A stretch of DNA of 64,000 bases. It comes from Malus domestica (taxonomy: Eukaryota > Streptophyta > Magnoliopsida > Rosales > Rosaceae). The stretch lies in NCBI RefSeq assembly GCF_042453785.1, contig NC_091670.1, positions 1,302,001-1,366,000 of the forward strand, read 5' to 3'. Positions 1 through 11,791 of this stretch are shown here, in pieces (positions within the stretch are counted from its first letter, which is position 1; each line of letters begins with the position of its first letter). A program made the translations under genes and the position numbers. The notes beneath the pieces are model-generated. The model had not been told where the DNA came from. It saw only the letters and a list, made by a program, of their open reading frames with translations, and did no database searches.

Positions 1-368
1 ATAAATAGAAGCTGTTCAATCTCCAAATCCTGCTGTTGTCTTGACGGGGCAGCATAAATTTTTTTTCTGGCTAACTGATTACTTTGTTTTGGTAGCGCCT
101 ACACTGGTTAGGAAGTTAGTGAATATAGAATGTTATACCGAGGTATATGAAACAATCTTGGGTAGTTTGGCATTTCTGTTGGGAACATGAGAAACCATCA
201 TCACAATGGAGTCACTTTGGCCTGGGATAATCCTTTAGGTTGGGATGGGATTTCAGTTTCTTCCGACTTTCATAACATACAAGATCATGACTTGACCTTC
301 AGTGTTTGTTGACCCCTTTCGCAGAAATGTCTCGCCTTTTAATATGCACTGCGTTTGAATTTGTGCAG

Positions 369-533
369 GCAGAAAAAAAGAAAAGGAAAGCTCTGGTGCA
401 GGAAGCTAAAAGGAAGAAAGTTATAAAGCGAGTTGAGAGAAAAATGGCTGCTGTTGCAAGGGAAAGAGCGTGGACTCAAAGACTCGCCGAGCTGCAGAAA
501 CTGGAAGAAGAGAAGAAAAATTCCATGGCTTAG
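369..533 (+). CDS. Terminal exon of an unrecognised gene (partial)
   Basis: The exon follows a good acceptor (TTTGTGCAG at 360-368) and reads 54 codons to TAG at 531-533. The peptide is strongly basic, then acidic: it opens AEKKKRKALVQEAKRKK and ends LQKLEEEKKNSMA, which looks like one charged alpha-helix or short coiled coil at a C-terminus. The rest of the gene lies before the window, and 1-368 is its preceding intron as far as can be seen. I do not recognise the family. The AG acceptor, the long open frame and the clean stop support a real exon. The gene runs tail-to-tail with RABC1. Confidence 0.6.
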   Translation, partial: AEKKKRKALVQEAKRKKVIKRVERKMAAVARERAWTQRLAELQKLEEEKKNSMA

Positions 534-1196
534 CGTCACTACAGAACCCCGTTGCAGATTGCAGTTTGCTGAAAGTTTTCTCTATTACCAACGAGCACAT
601 GACTTAGTCTCACCATGTCATTACTTTCATAGTATCTGTCAATTAGCAAACCTCTATCCGATTTTGTGTTTTCCCGGCTGTTTGGCAGGCAGTCTCTGTA
701 TTTTGGAGATATGCAAACATTGGTGTTCTGTAGGCCATCTTGCTTGTTACAGTTTTGAGTATTCGTGTCGTTTAAATAAGATACAGATGGAGAGTTCCTT
801 GACCCTCTCGTTTATTATCATTGAGGGTTTAGGGTTTAGGGTTTATGGTTTAGCTCAGAATCTTGGGTATTCTGCTCAGACAACAAATTGTTGGTTTAGA
901 AATTGCAACTCCATCCCCACAGACTAACATACGATTGGACTAATTTAGTTTCCAAATTCACTTGAAAATGCAATAGTTAGTCATCTATACATGCATGTTA
1001 CCAACGAAATAACGCCATACGCAGGTAACGCGATGCGGAGCATGTAAAACTCCCACGAAACATAAACCCAAAACGTTAAACATTTCGATTCATCAGTCAT
1101 ACAGTTCACTTCTGTCGGATGGCGTTTTGTGAGGAAGAAAACAAAGGGAAACTATGCGAACAAATATTCAATCTTGATCTTGAACTCCAGTTACCA
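534..1196. other. Convergent 3' flanks
   Basis: No coding exon is seen. This should hold the 3' UTRs of the unnamed gene (plus) and RABC1 (minus). A short run of the plant telomere heptamer (TTTAGGG, two and a half copies) lies at about 825-848. Confidence 0.5.
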
Positions 1197-3662
1197 TCAG
1201 CAGCAGCCACTTGATGCATCAGATTCTGGAGGTTTTTGCTTGAAGATGTTCTTTTTCACACCTGCTGAGCCCTCAGCTACGAGACTTGGTGTTTCCAATA
1301 TCTGCCGCATAGCATGGTACTATCACATCAGTACAAGAGCACACATCCAACTAAACCCATAATCTTTACCATCGGCCAGACAATCATATTGCTACGAACA
1401 ATCGTTTATGTTCATGCTAATATATAGATTGCAAACTATAGAATGAAAAAACAGCTTGTAAACCAAAAACCAACCAGATTTGACACTATCAGGGCACTAT
1501 GAGAAAACGATGCATGATGCCATTATGAAACAGAAGCGATTTCTACACACCCCTATTTATTTGACCATTGGATCCAAAGGAGAATCAAGGAACATAACTG
1601 AATAGGGGTGTGCAGAAGGAGAAAGTAGGTGTGTGAAAATCATTCCGCTGAAATTACAGTACCAACAACCATTTCCAATGTATCAATGTCGTAAGGGCTA
1701 AGCATGCAGCTACGAGGCAATCCAATAACATTAAGTAGTACGTAGAGAAAAGGCGGAAGCCATAATCTTGCATACCTTTAAGACAAGCTCCTCAAAGCAC
1801 TGCTCTACATTTACTCGTGTTTTGGCACTGCACTCAAGAAAAAGGCATCCATATTCCCTCGCAAATTCCATCCCCTCTTTTTTACTTACAGTCCTTTCAC
1901 TTTCCTGGAAAATAAGATAACCTCAACATGGATTCTTGTGGATGGAATGCAAGAATAAAATTCGTATTTCGCATATGCATAACGACAAGCGATGTAATTT
2001 GGGGTTTGATTGTAATACTGGCGTATTGATTATGAATTCAAAATCTAAATTTCTCCATTCCCTTCTATTTAATCTAACTTTCCTTCTTTTGAAACTCTCT
2101 TATTTTGTCCCATCAACACTTTTACAAGTCTAGAAAGCAGAAGAGATTTTACGAGTCCAGTAAGCGGAAGAGACATGGACATCAGTGTTTACACACTCAA
2201 CCAACACCAACTTGGCCCGAGACCCTGAGTGAAGTACTAAAAGAAACAACTAAAAATACAATGTCCAAGATGACATACCTTATCGACTTTGTTTCCGACA
2301 AGCATCTTGATGCAATCTTGACTTGTGGAGTACAGATCGATTTCTTTAGCCCATATATCAGACAAATTCGTAAACGTTTCTCTTCGTGTTACATCATACA
2401 CTGCACCAGACAAATACGTAAATAACTACAAAATCCCATTGATTCCAAAACAAACAGTACCTACAATAATAAACCCGAAAGAAAGAAACATACATACCCA
2501 TTATTATCCCTTGAGCTCCTCTGTAATATGAACTAGTAAGAGTTCTAAATCTTTCCTGTCCAGCTGCATTATGCACAACAATTCATCTTTATTTCAGTGG
2601 ATTTATAGCTTGCAAACAAAGTCAAATCAAATCGAGAAACTTCATACAAAACCAAATTAGTACAATTTCATTATCTACATATACAATGGTTTAGGAAAGA
2701 GACTATAAGACTACTAGGAACTAACGGAAGACTTGGCGCAAAACTCTGGTGTTCTAGGATTTATCGAGCCAACCCCACTTAGACCATCTCCAATGGTTGG
2801 GCTAAAAGCCAAATATTTTAGCCCGGAAAATTTAGCTTTTAGCCCAGAAATAGTTTTTCTGCTCCAACCGTTCTAGCCTAAAATTTTAGCCCGGGATTAT
2901 TAAAGAATGAACTTAGGCTATTTTTTTTGTTAAATTAAATTTTAAAAAAAATGTAGACTATCCTAAATTAATTTTAAGAACACTTTAATCTAAAAAAAAT
3001 TAAATTCCGATAAATATTGAAAAATTTAAATTCTGATTTCTGGGCTAAATTTTGGGGGGAATCTGACCTTGTTTTAGCATTTAGCATTTAGCCCAAAATT
3101 TTCCCTTGGGTTGGATTGGGTTTGGGGGGAAATTTTGGGGGATAATTTGACTTTTAGCCCACCATTGGAGTTTGTCTTAGTGGATAAGGCTTGGCTGTTG
3201 TTTACATGGACAATGATATATATAATCAAGCAATTCAAAATCTTAACTGAAGAACACCACAATGTTGCACAACAAATATTTGAATTAAACTCCATAAATT
3301 AATACAAAATATAATATAACAATTAACAAGTAATTACCTGTGTCCCAAATTGCAAGCTTTAATTTTTTACCCCCAAGAGTGACATGCTTTATCTTAAAAT
3401 CCACACCTACAAAAATTATTAAAATCACTAATTAGAAAAATGGAAACTTTGTGCTTTCTTTTTTCCACAAGTAATTAGTAAAAATAATTTTAAAAATTAG
3501 GGGAATGATAAGGTTACCGATAGTAGGAGATAGATCCTCAAAGGTATCGGAAGTAAAACTCAAGAGCAGCGTGCTCTTCCCGACCCCCGAGTCCCCAATC
3601 AGCAACAGCTTGAACAAGTAATCGAACTCCGACTCCCCAGACGACGTCGTTGCGGACTCCAT
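1197..3662 (-). CDS. RABC1: Rab GTPase RABC1 (Rab18 class)
   Basis: Minus-strand exons: 3518-3662, 3338-3406, 2498-2563, 2279-2400, 1776-1904, 1197-1301. They sum to 636 bases, 211 aa, and all junctions are GT-AG and in frame. Seen: P-loop GDSGVGKS at residues 23-30, switch I LSPTIGVDFK at 44-53, WDTAGQE at 69-75, NKVD at 130-133, ECSAK at 158-162, and a C-terminal CCC. The cysteines predict geranylgeranylation and membrane attachment. The sequence [16 protein letters not shown] and the DLYSTSQDC segment match plant RabC1. The family acts in vesicle and lipid-droplet or ER-related traffic, cycling between GTP and GDP. The start at 3662 gives the usual short acidic N-terminus; an in-frame ATG six codons upstream (3680) is possible but less typical. 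Intron 2 (2564-3337) holds a PIF/Harbinger MITE nested in a repeat tail. Confidence 0.95.
2713..3202 (+). repeat. RTE-LINE-like 3' tail, split by a MITE
   Basis: The segment 'aactaacggaagacttggcgc...accccactta', continuing after the MITE as 'gtggataaggcttggctgttg', is the same repeat as at 16410-16509 and, inverted, at about 13541-13640. The ending (CCCCACTTAGTGG..AAGGCTTTGTTGTTGTTG) resembles 3' ends of plant RTE-type LINEs; that assignment is from memory of the family. It lies in RABC1 intron 2. Confidence 0.5.
2782..3176. mobile_element. PIF/Harbinger-type MITE (395 bp)
   Basis: The ends are inverted repeats (GACCATCTCCAATGG at the left, CCATTGGAGTTTGTC at the right, imperfect) flanked by the 3-bp direct repeat TTA (2779-2781 and 3177-3179). 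A TTA target is typical of PIF/Harbinger elements. The interior repeats 'ttttagccc' and its complement many times and has no ORF. It interrupts an older repeat inside RABC1 intron 2. Confidence 0.75.
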
Positions 3663-4539
3663 CGTAATCAAATTGCACAAAGAGCCCTAAAAGCCGCCGA
3701 TCTTTAACGGAAAGTAAGGCAGGAGTTTTGGTGATGTTTGCACTTTGCAGAGAATCGAAGGAGCTGGAGAGGCACTTTCTAGAGGCTTCTTTATTGCGGT
3801 GATCGCGTGCTACATGGAGATAAGGTTTTATGATGCTACCGACACTGGCAGCCGTTGGATTGACGCCATGTGGTAGGTTTCTGCTTGGGTAACGTGTGGG
3901 ATTGATTAAAATAAAGAGAGTTTTAACAAAACACTTCTTGTACTGTTTACTGTTCATTTTTAATGAAAAACCAAATTTATATCTTTCCCTATTATTATTC
4001 ATTATACCTTTAAAAAAAGGCTTTTCATTAAACGGGAAGTTTTTTTTTATTTTTCGTTAGTTTTTCTTAAATTTAAATGAACGAGAATCCTTTCTTGAAT
4101 CTCAGAAATTTTCACATCGTACGGCCTGAAATTATTTTAAATATTTTTATTTAAAATTAAATACAAATAGTACATAATAAAAATTAACCGTATGATATAT
4201 GATGAACTAATACGATATAAGAATCCTCAAAATTCTGACAAAAAAGAATTTGAAGAGGATCCTCATTCAAAATAAATGGTTACAAACCCTTCTGTTACTC
4301 TGTTAGGCCATGAAAGAATGGAGGGAAGCTCTCTTGGTCCTTTTACTTCATGGATTTTTTTCCCTATAGAACTGCACGTGGAGAGGGGATTTTTTTTCTA
4401 TAAATGATAGGATGATCTACATTTAAATTACGGTAAAAAATATTTTTTTCTGTAATACCATCGACTCATTTTATATTTGTCATTAATTAATTCTCTCAAA
4501 GGTCCGACTGGTCATGTAACCCCCTATAAATTTTATACG
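3663..4539. other. RABC1 upstream region
   Basis: Contains the 5' UTR and promoter of RABC1 (minus strand) next to 3663. About 3915-4060 resembles a decayed copy of the 154-bp MITE seen at 12289 and 47565 (shared stretch 'ttttaatgaaaaacca'). The rest, to 4539, is AT-rich and shows nothing I recognise. Confidence 0.35.
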
Positions 4540-4544
4540 GAAAA

Positions 4545-7153
4545 TGTCACAGCCCGTCCCGGAATTTTAATTCCGAGGACATGAAAAGACGAAAATGCCC
4601 TTAAACGGGACTAAGGGGCGAAAATTTAACAATTTGGATTGAGTTGGACACGTGGGATCCCCACACCCCTCAATCCTCTCCCTATTTTCTGCATACTGTC
4701 TCTCTCTCTCCTCCCTCACGAATCTCTCTCTCTCTGTCACTCTTCTTCTCCGTTCGAACAAACCAACCACAAAACAACCTTAAACTTCCACCAACGACGG
4801 AGTTAAGACCACCATCGAACTCCTGGAGACTCCACGATCACGTAGACACCAATTTCAGGTAAGTTTTACTTCGGAAAACCTAGATTCTAAACTCCCCGTG
4901 AAAGTGCACTGTTCATGATCTTCGAATTGACTTTGTTTTAGGACAATCCAAGCTCACAGTGAGCTTAGTGAGGTTCCAAGGAAGCTCGGAGTGCTTCGTT
5001 GGAAGTTTTTGGACGTAAGAACACGGAGATCGATAAGTTCAAAGTTTGGCCGGAGCTTTCGAGGCATTTTCCGGCGAATCCCCGGCGAGTTAGGCGTCGA
5101 GGTAGGTATCAATCTCTTCGTCTCGTCAAGTACTACAACTTTCCTTTTTGTTTCACTCAATTTCGTTGAGTATTGAAGAAGTTATACTCATTTGAAAAAT
5201 ACCCAGTTTCCGGCGACCTCCGAGGCTTTCGAGGCAGTTTCCGGCCAAACTACGGCGAACTAGGTGTTGGGAAAGGTACCATTCTCTTTGTCTCTTCAAG
5301 GGCTACAACTTTCGTTTTTGAATCACTTGATTTCGTTGAGAAATGACAAAGTTATGGCAATTTGAAAAACTGCCCAGAAAACGGTCGCCGGAAAAACCAG
5401 TCCGGCGACCCAAGGAAGAAGAAGGTGCTACAGTAAAAATAAAAAATAAAAATAAAATTATTTTAAAAATATGTCGACGTCCGTGACGTCGAGTAGATCA
5501 CCGTAGTATATTCATATACCTAAATTGAACACCGTATGAGAAAGTTATTGAAGATTGTTGGTTAGGTGTTCAAATAACGTTTTTCACATTTAGGTGAAAA
5601 TGTGAATTGATGATCCGACCGTTGGATCGTCACCAAACTTTGATACGTTGTAATACGTAATATTTGAGGATTATTGGAACTTACGGATTGGGAATCCGAG
5701 TTACGGATCTTCCGGAATTGGAATTGTAAGTCCATAATATAAAATGTTAACCGTCACTTAGTTTTGGAAATTGACGGAGATCCGACCGTTGGATGGTAAT
5801 GAAATTTTAGGATGTTGTCCTAGAGGTATAATGTGGACCTCTGGAAGTTATGGATTTAAAATCTGAGGGGTGGATCTTCCGGATCAATCTACGTAGTGAC
5901 GTATTTTATATAAGTTATATATTCTATCGATATGAATTCTGAGGTTGGAATTGATTATTGTTTTAGGCGCCGATCGTCATGACGCCTTGGCGTATTGTGC
6001 TAGGGAGTTGTAGGGCGAACTCCAGGTGAGTGGGCAGTTTTGTTTTCCGTATATATATATATATACTTAACGTTTTCCCAGAAATTGAAAATGCATGAAA
6101 TTATGTTTAAAATGAAATGCATATGAGTTATGTGGAAAAACGGGAAGTGAAATACCATGCATAGAATTGATATGAAAAGTATATAGAAATGTGAGTTGAA
6201 ATGCCATGCATGAATTAATATATGATGCATATGTATGAATTGGTGCGGTGGACGCACAGGTAAGAATTGATTTATGATGCATATGTATGAAATGGTGCGG
6301 TGGACGCACAGATGAGTATTTAATTACTGTTATGATGATGATGATATATATCGAGCTCAAATCCTGCACCATGGTTTAGTGCTTATAGTATTCACCGCAT
6401 CGCACGCTCGCCTTGGATCCAAGTAGATGCTAGTCGTACAGTCCACGCGGAGTGGGTACGACAGACCAGTCGCGAGAGTGTTAGTGAGATTCCGACTGGT
6501 GGGTGACCTTAGATTATGTGCACAGATGATTTATGAGAAGCACTAGAGCGTAACTTGTGTGCAGAAGGCCGGACGGGTCACAGAGGTGACTCCGGTAGAG
6601 TGATAATGATAGATTTTGAGCTCTAGGTTCAACCGTATAGGGCTATTAGAGGGCCTACGGTTGATTACTTTCTTGCACCTGATATGATTATGTTGATGCA
6701 TTCATACCTTATTACTGTTGAGATGATGTGGCATGGCATAATTAATATGAGAAATGTTGAGATGACATGGCATGGCATGATTGATAAAGAGATAATGTTG
6801 AGATAGTAAAAATGAAGTTTTGAGAATATATATGTATATTTATATTTTACATTTCTGGGAAAGTATACAGGTTTTACGGAGAGGGGTTACAACGTTTTGA
6901 GAAATGTTTGGATTTGGAAAAGAATTGTTTTACTGACCCACTCAATTTTGGTTTTGCGCCCCTCCAGGTTCAGGAATCACAAAGGTGTGGTGACTACGAG
7001 GAATTCGACGGTGTTCTGACAGATTGGACAAAATTAGGACTCACCTTCGGGTGTATCAATTTAAATTGTATCTTAAAGCTTCCGTACTGTGCAAATGGTT
7101 ACGTCACTCTCACGTGACGGCCAGCATGCCCTCCTTCGGGACGGGGTGTGTCA
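4545..7153 (+). mobile_element. Solo LTR 1 (2609 bp)
   Basis: The unit starts TGTCACAGCCCGTCCC and ends GGACGGGGTGTGTCA, with the TG..CA termini of LTRs, and is flanked by a perfect 5-bp duplication GAAAA (4540-4544 and 7154-7158). No internal region, primer-binding site or second LTR is present, so it looks like a solo LTR left by recombination. It shares long stretches with the units at 8593-11786 and, inverted, 50083-53550, for example GATCCGACCGTTGGATCG. Inside are a CT-rich tract (4698-4752), a TA repeat near 6050, a two-copy direct repeat of about 52 bp (6219-6312) and a hairpin-rich stretch (6425-6600). No pol gene is present to assign the superfamily; a Ty3/gypsy origin is a guess from LTR length. 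Confidence 0.85.
6219..6312. repeat. Two-copy direct repeat inside solo LTR 1
   Basis: The unit 'tgatgcatatgtatgaa' followed by 'tggtgcggtggacgcacag' occurs twice, about 52 bp apart. Confidence 0.8.
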
Positions 7154-7359
7154 GAAAATAATTTCGTGATAGGCCAAAATTAAACTCTTGTTTAACTAAG
7201 TACCATTAATCACAATTCATTATTTAGTTTTCTTAACCACTCACAAAATTTATAACCAAAAATTTACTTACCAAAAACATAAGATTAAATTCCCAAATTA
7301 CTCACCAAATTTCTTTTCCTAAATCAAATTCCCAACCAAAGATTAATCTCAATTATTTA

Positions 7360-8587
7360 AGGCTGCAACACTGCCTAAGTACCCTTGAGCGAGATCAAGC
7401 TTTTCGTAGTTTGCCATTCATTCTTTTATCCCTTTTCGAAATTATTATAGTAACGGAAATATCCAACATCAGTTTTCACAATCGAACCACATCAAATGGG
7501 TACAAATTACGGATTTAAAATATCAAAATTTTCATGAAAAGACAGCGTTGCCCCACTGGCCATGCGCCGCCGTGGGTGGCGGTTTCCGACGAACGAAACC
7601 CCGATTTTTCTGACTAACTCTAAAAATTACCAAACTTCACATAATTGTAGATCTCAATGAGTAGAGCAAGTTTCATACCTGTGACCAGAGCCAATTTGAC
7701 CAGAAAAAGCTCCAATTTCCCTCGAACCTGCCAGAAACCCTAGAAACGGGTGGCTTCGATCCGTCACCTCCGGTGCTCTGCCCCCCCTACAGTTGTTTGG
7801 GCTTTGTTTCAGGCCTCAAGAGGAGTCTAATAGTGGTGGTCATTGGAAGAGAACGTTTCAGGATTGGTGGATCTTGGCAAGGTAACACGGCACCCACTAG
7901 TGTGGGTTTCACCAATTCAAGGTCAATTTTCATCAAATTTGGGGTGGAATAGGTAGAGGAAGGTTGTGGAATGTTTCCCAGGTGGTTGTTTGATATGATT
8001 CACCGAAAAAATTGCTTGAAAGGCGTCAGAAAGTATGAAACTTGTTGGGTCGAGTTGCGGGTCAGAAAAGGGTTTGGTTTTTCCCCCTCTTTCTCTTTTC
8101 CCTCATTTCCCTCATTTCTTCCCTCTCCTATTGGTTCACTCCTTCCCCCTTAATGATTTATCTGCCCCATCCTTTTCTCTCTTTTTCTTTTCATCTTAGC
8201 CACACACGTGGCATCATAGATAATTGCTCCAGCAACCTGGAGCCTTCTATATTAACAATTAAATGACCATTTTGTCCCTATCTTTGTTCATTTATATCTC
8301 TTTCGTTATAACTCCGTTTCGCGAACGGTTTTCGCCTACGCACTCATAGGGTCATCCTCTATTCAAATATGTCATTGTATAATTACATTAAACCAACAAC
8401 TATGATATTTTCGTCTTTTCCGCTTATCAATATTTTTTACGATGTAGATTATAATAATTTCCGGAACAAAATGTTAAAATTTCTCATTTAAATTTTCATA
8501 ACCATAAATTGATTTATTTTCGATTTTCTCCACATATTCATAATTATGAATATCTAATTCATATATTTAAATTTTCAGAGTATTACA
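7360..8587 (-). mobile_element. Truncated inverted LTR of the same family
   Basis: The stretch at 7545-7605, with 'ccatgcgccgccgtgggtgg', is the reverse complement of the matching part of solo LTR 2 near 9541-9590, and parallels LTR 3 near 52595-52650. The right end TATTACA at 8587 abuts the target site of LTR 2. The left part of the LTR is missing and its edge (about 7360) is soft. Several short CT-rich ORFs here have no protein-like features. 7159-7360 is AT-rich with nothing recognised. Confidence 0.55.
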
Positions 8588-8592
8588 TGTCA

Positions 8593-11500
8593 TGTGACAA
8601 CCCGTCCCTAGCTCTACGATTTTATAAATTTTAAAAGAATGAATTTACGAAAATGCCCTAGAGGTGAAGGTTTTGACTTTCATTGACCAACGTATAGAGA
8701 AACGTATGACTTATTCACTTAGTGCATTGGTGTAGTACTCGTTGATACGAACGCATAGACGCCAAAGGAAGTGAATTTAGAGCTACGGGTGAGGTTTTAC
8801 GGAGTCACAAATCTGAAAAGTGTGTTTCTAAGTGATTTCATTTATTATTATTATTATTATAAGTTATTTGGGAGTAATGAAGGAATGAAAAGAAACGGAG
8901 GGGGGTGGAAATGGGAGAAAGAAGAAAGGGTATTGGTTGCCTAATTAAATAAGAGAGAGATGGACCAATTGGGAGGAGAGAGTGATGGGAGTGACCAATC
9001 AGAAACAAAAGAAAGGTGGGGAAATGAGAGAAGAAGGAAGGGGGGACACGGGTTTGGCTTGTGCAAGCCTTCGGACCCGACCCGTTCCACCCACTTCTCA
9101 ACGGTTCACCGTCATTTTTCCGGCGATTCAAACCTTCCCACTACCTGCAACCTACTCCATAACCTTCCCTCTTCCATTCCCTCTTCCATTTCCACCACAA
9201 TTAGGATGAATTTGGTGGTAAATTGTTCAGAAACTGATAGTGGGTGCACTGAGACTTTTGCTCGAAATCCACCAATTGTGAAACGTTTTCCTTCAATTAC
9301 CACCACCATCAGACTTTCCTAGAACCCAGGAATAAATCCCAAGCAATGGTGGAGGCGTAGGAGCAAGTTTAGAGGTCGAATCGAATCACACCAGATTCTA
9401 AGGTTCCAGCGGGTTTGAGGTAAATTGGAGCCTTTCCAGGCCAAATTAGACTTGGCCACAGATATAAAGTTTACTCTACTTATTGAGACCTACAATTTTG
9501 TAAATTTTGGTAATTTTTGGAAATAGTTGAATTTTCCGACAAATCGGGGCGGCCGACCGCCACCCACGGCGGTGCATGGCCAGGGGGCCATCTATTTATT
9601 CATTGGCTCATTAGATGTTTTGAGTTCAGTTTTGGTAATTGTATGACATAAGTTGATGGTTGGAACCTAAATTCTCTACGATACGTTAATTGGTAAAATG
9701 TGAATTGACGATTTGACCGTTGGATCGTCACCAAAATTTATTATGTTATAGTCCATAATATTTGAGTATCATAGGAACTTACGGATCAGGAATCCGACGT
9801 ACGGATCTTCCCAACTTGGATTTGTAAGTTCATAAAATAAAATGTTAACCGTCACTTGGTTTTGACAATTGGCGGAGATCCGACCGTTGGATCGTAATAA
9901 AATTTTAGGCGGTTGTTCTAGAAGCATAATGTAGATCTTTGGAAGTAACGGAATGGAAATCTGTGATACGGATCTTCCAGATCGAATCGTAGGGATATGT
10001 TTTATGTAAATTATGTATTCCATTGATAAAAACTTTGAGGCGTGATTTGATAATTGTTCTAGGCGACAATGGTTCGTGATGTCGCAATATTCGTGCTACG
10101 GAGTCGTAGCGCGGACCTCAGGTAAGTGGGTATTTTCCTTTCTATCATGTATATATATATATATATGATTGATAATTCCACAAACGGTTATAAATTGATT
10201 ATTTCATATAATTACTGTGAATGCTTTGAAGTTCTAATGCGAACTACGAATGGCTTGATCCTTGTTTAGGGTACGTAGGCAGTCTAACGAGACGTTATAT
10301 GCAGCCATACCATAATTGAGACTAAATAATTGAGACAATAGCCTTGTTTGGGAAATTGTGCCATGTGAGGGACATTGGTGGAAAATGTGATATTTAACCT
10401 TATGACTTAGTGATTGATATTTGGAAGCACTACGATATGGTTAAGTTTTGGATTTGCATTAAGGCATGTCCATAAGCATATTATTGCGCATAATTATTGT
10501 GAATGCTTTAAAGTAAGAAGGTGAACGCAAAATGCACATATAAGTTCAGGTGAGTATATGTTGTGAAATGTGGGATGCATGGTTATGATTATATTTTATT
10601 TGGAATGATTGAGTGATGGCATGACTATATTATATTTTAAGCAACTCCGACACTGTCGTACAGATTGCAATAGAGGTAACTCCGACATTGTCATATAGGT
10701 TGTCTATAAGTCATCCTTGCCATATTAGATGCATTTAGAGCTCATAACCCTGCACCCCGGTGTTAGTTCTCTAGCTCGAGGACAGGGCCTAGCCTTCATA
10801 TGATTGTTCACCTCCCACACCACAAGCTCATTGGATTCAAGGTAGGTGCCAGCCTGTAGTATAGACCACATTAGGTGGTTCCAACTCGTAGGTGACTTGC
10901 TATACTTCGCACAACCTTCACGTGATTGTAGCACTTGAGCGTAATTATTTACACCCAACCTGTCGTACAAATCACTAGAGGTGGTTCCGACTCGTGTGTA
11001 GAGATATGTGATGAGCTATGAGTTCAGTCGTACAGGCCACAAGAGGTGGATCCGGTTGACATATTACTGAGATATTGATTGATGAGATATGGATAAGTCG
11101 TACAGGTCACTATAGGTGACTCCGACTTATGAGCTAGCATTGATTGATGAGATATGGGTAAGTTGTACATGTCACTATATGTGACTCCGACTTATGTGCT
11201 AGCATTGATTGATGAGATATGGGCGCAGTTGTACAGGTCACATTAGGTGACTCCGACTTGCGTGTTGGTATGGATTATTGAGCACCTGATTATTTATATT
11301 GCTAATGAGATGCTGGGTAGTGGTATACTTCTGGATTTACCATTAGTATTCATTTAAGTTCATGTTTCTACATAGTATAATGTTATGGAGACTATACAGG
11401 TTTTACGGCGAGGGGTTACTATCTTTGATAATTGAAGTGATTTTGAAAATCTTTGTTTGCCCAGTCACACTTTCTAGTTTGCACCCCTCTAGGTTCTAGT

Positions 11501-11786
11501 AGCAAAGTTCTGTATTGATGAGGACTTGTGGTGCTCCCATTTCAGGTGGCTCCTTGTGATGGTATAATTATTATCTTACATTTACTGTACTTTACTTATG
11601 CTCTGACATCACGTGTGAAATTGATTCATTTTCGCTCACAGCGCACTCTTGAATTTATGCAATTTTAAATTTAAATTTATTCACTTTTTCCACATTATTA
11701 CACTTTATGGCTCCGTCACCTTCCAGGTGTCAATTAGCAAGGCTCAATTCAGAGTCCTAGTTGACATTCCGGGTCGGAATGTGTCA
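8593..11786 (+). mobile_element. Solo LTR 2 (3194 bp)
   Basis: The unit starts TGTGACAACCCGTCCC and ends CCGGGTCGGAATGTGTCA. Flanking 5-mers are TGTCA (8588-8592) and AGTCA (11787-11791), a 5-bp duplication with one mismatch. It is collinear with LTR 1 over the 'gatccgaccgttggatcgt' region (9712-9726, 9881-9894), the AAATGTTAACCGTCACTT block and the terminal GTTTTACGG..GAGGGGTTAC block. It carries a hairpin-rich repeat stretch at 10640-11275. No internal retroelement genes are present. The ORFs at 8838-9322 are purine/pyrimidine-skewed and overlap on both strands, so I do not call them genes. Confidence 0.75.
10640..11275. repeat. Hairpin-forming repeats in solo LTR 2
   Basis: About six degenerate units follow the scheme GTCG-TACA-GGTCAC-tata-GGTGAC-TC-CGAC. 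Both the outer arms (ATAAGTCG/CGACTTAT at 11093-11129) and inner arms (GTCAC/GTGAC) pair. Clear units lie at 11025-11060, 11093-11129, 11159-11195 and 11222-11262. Confidence 0.7.
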
Positions 11787-11791
11787 AGTCA

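Noticed and set aside
433..927. 164-codon plus-strand ORF
   Set aside because: Overlaps the real terminal exon in another frame and then runs through the 3' flank, with no family features.
8838..9322. Overlapping ORFs on both strands
   Set aside because: They lie in solo LTR 2 and reflect its purine/pyrimidine skew.
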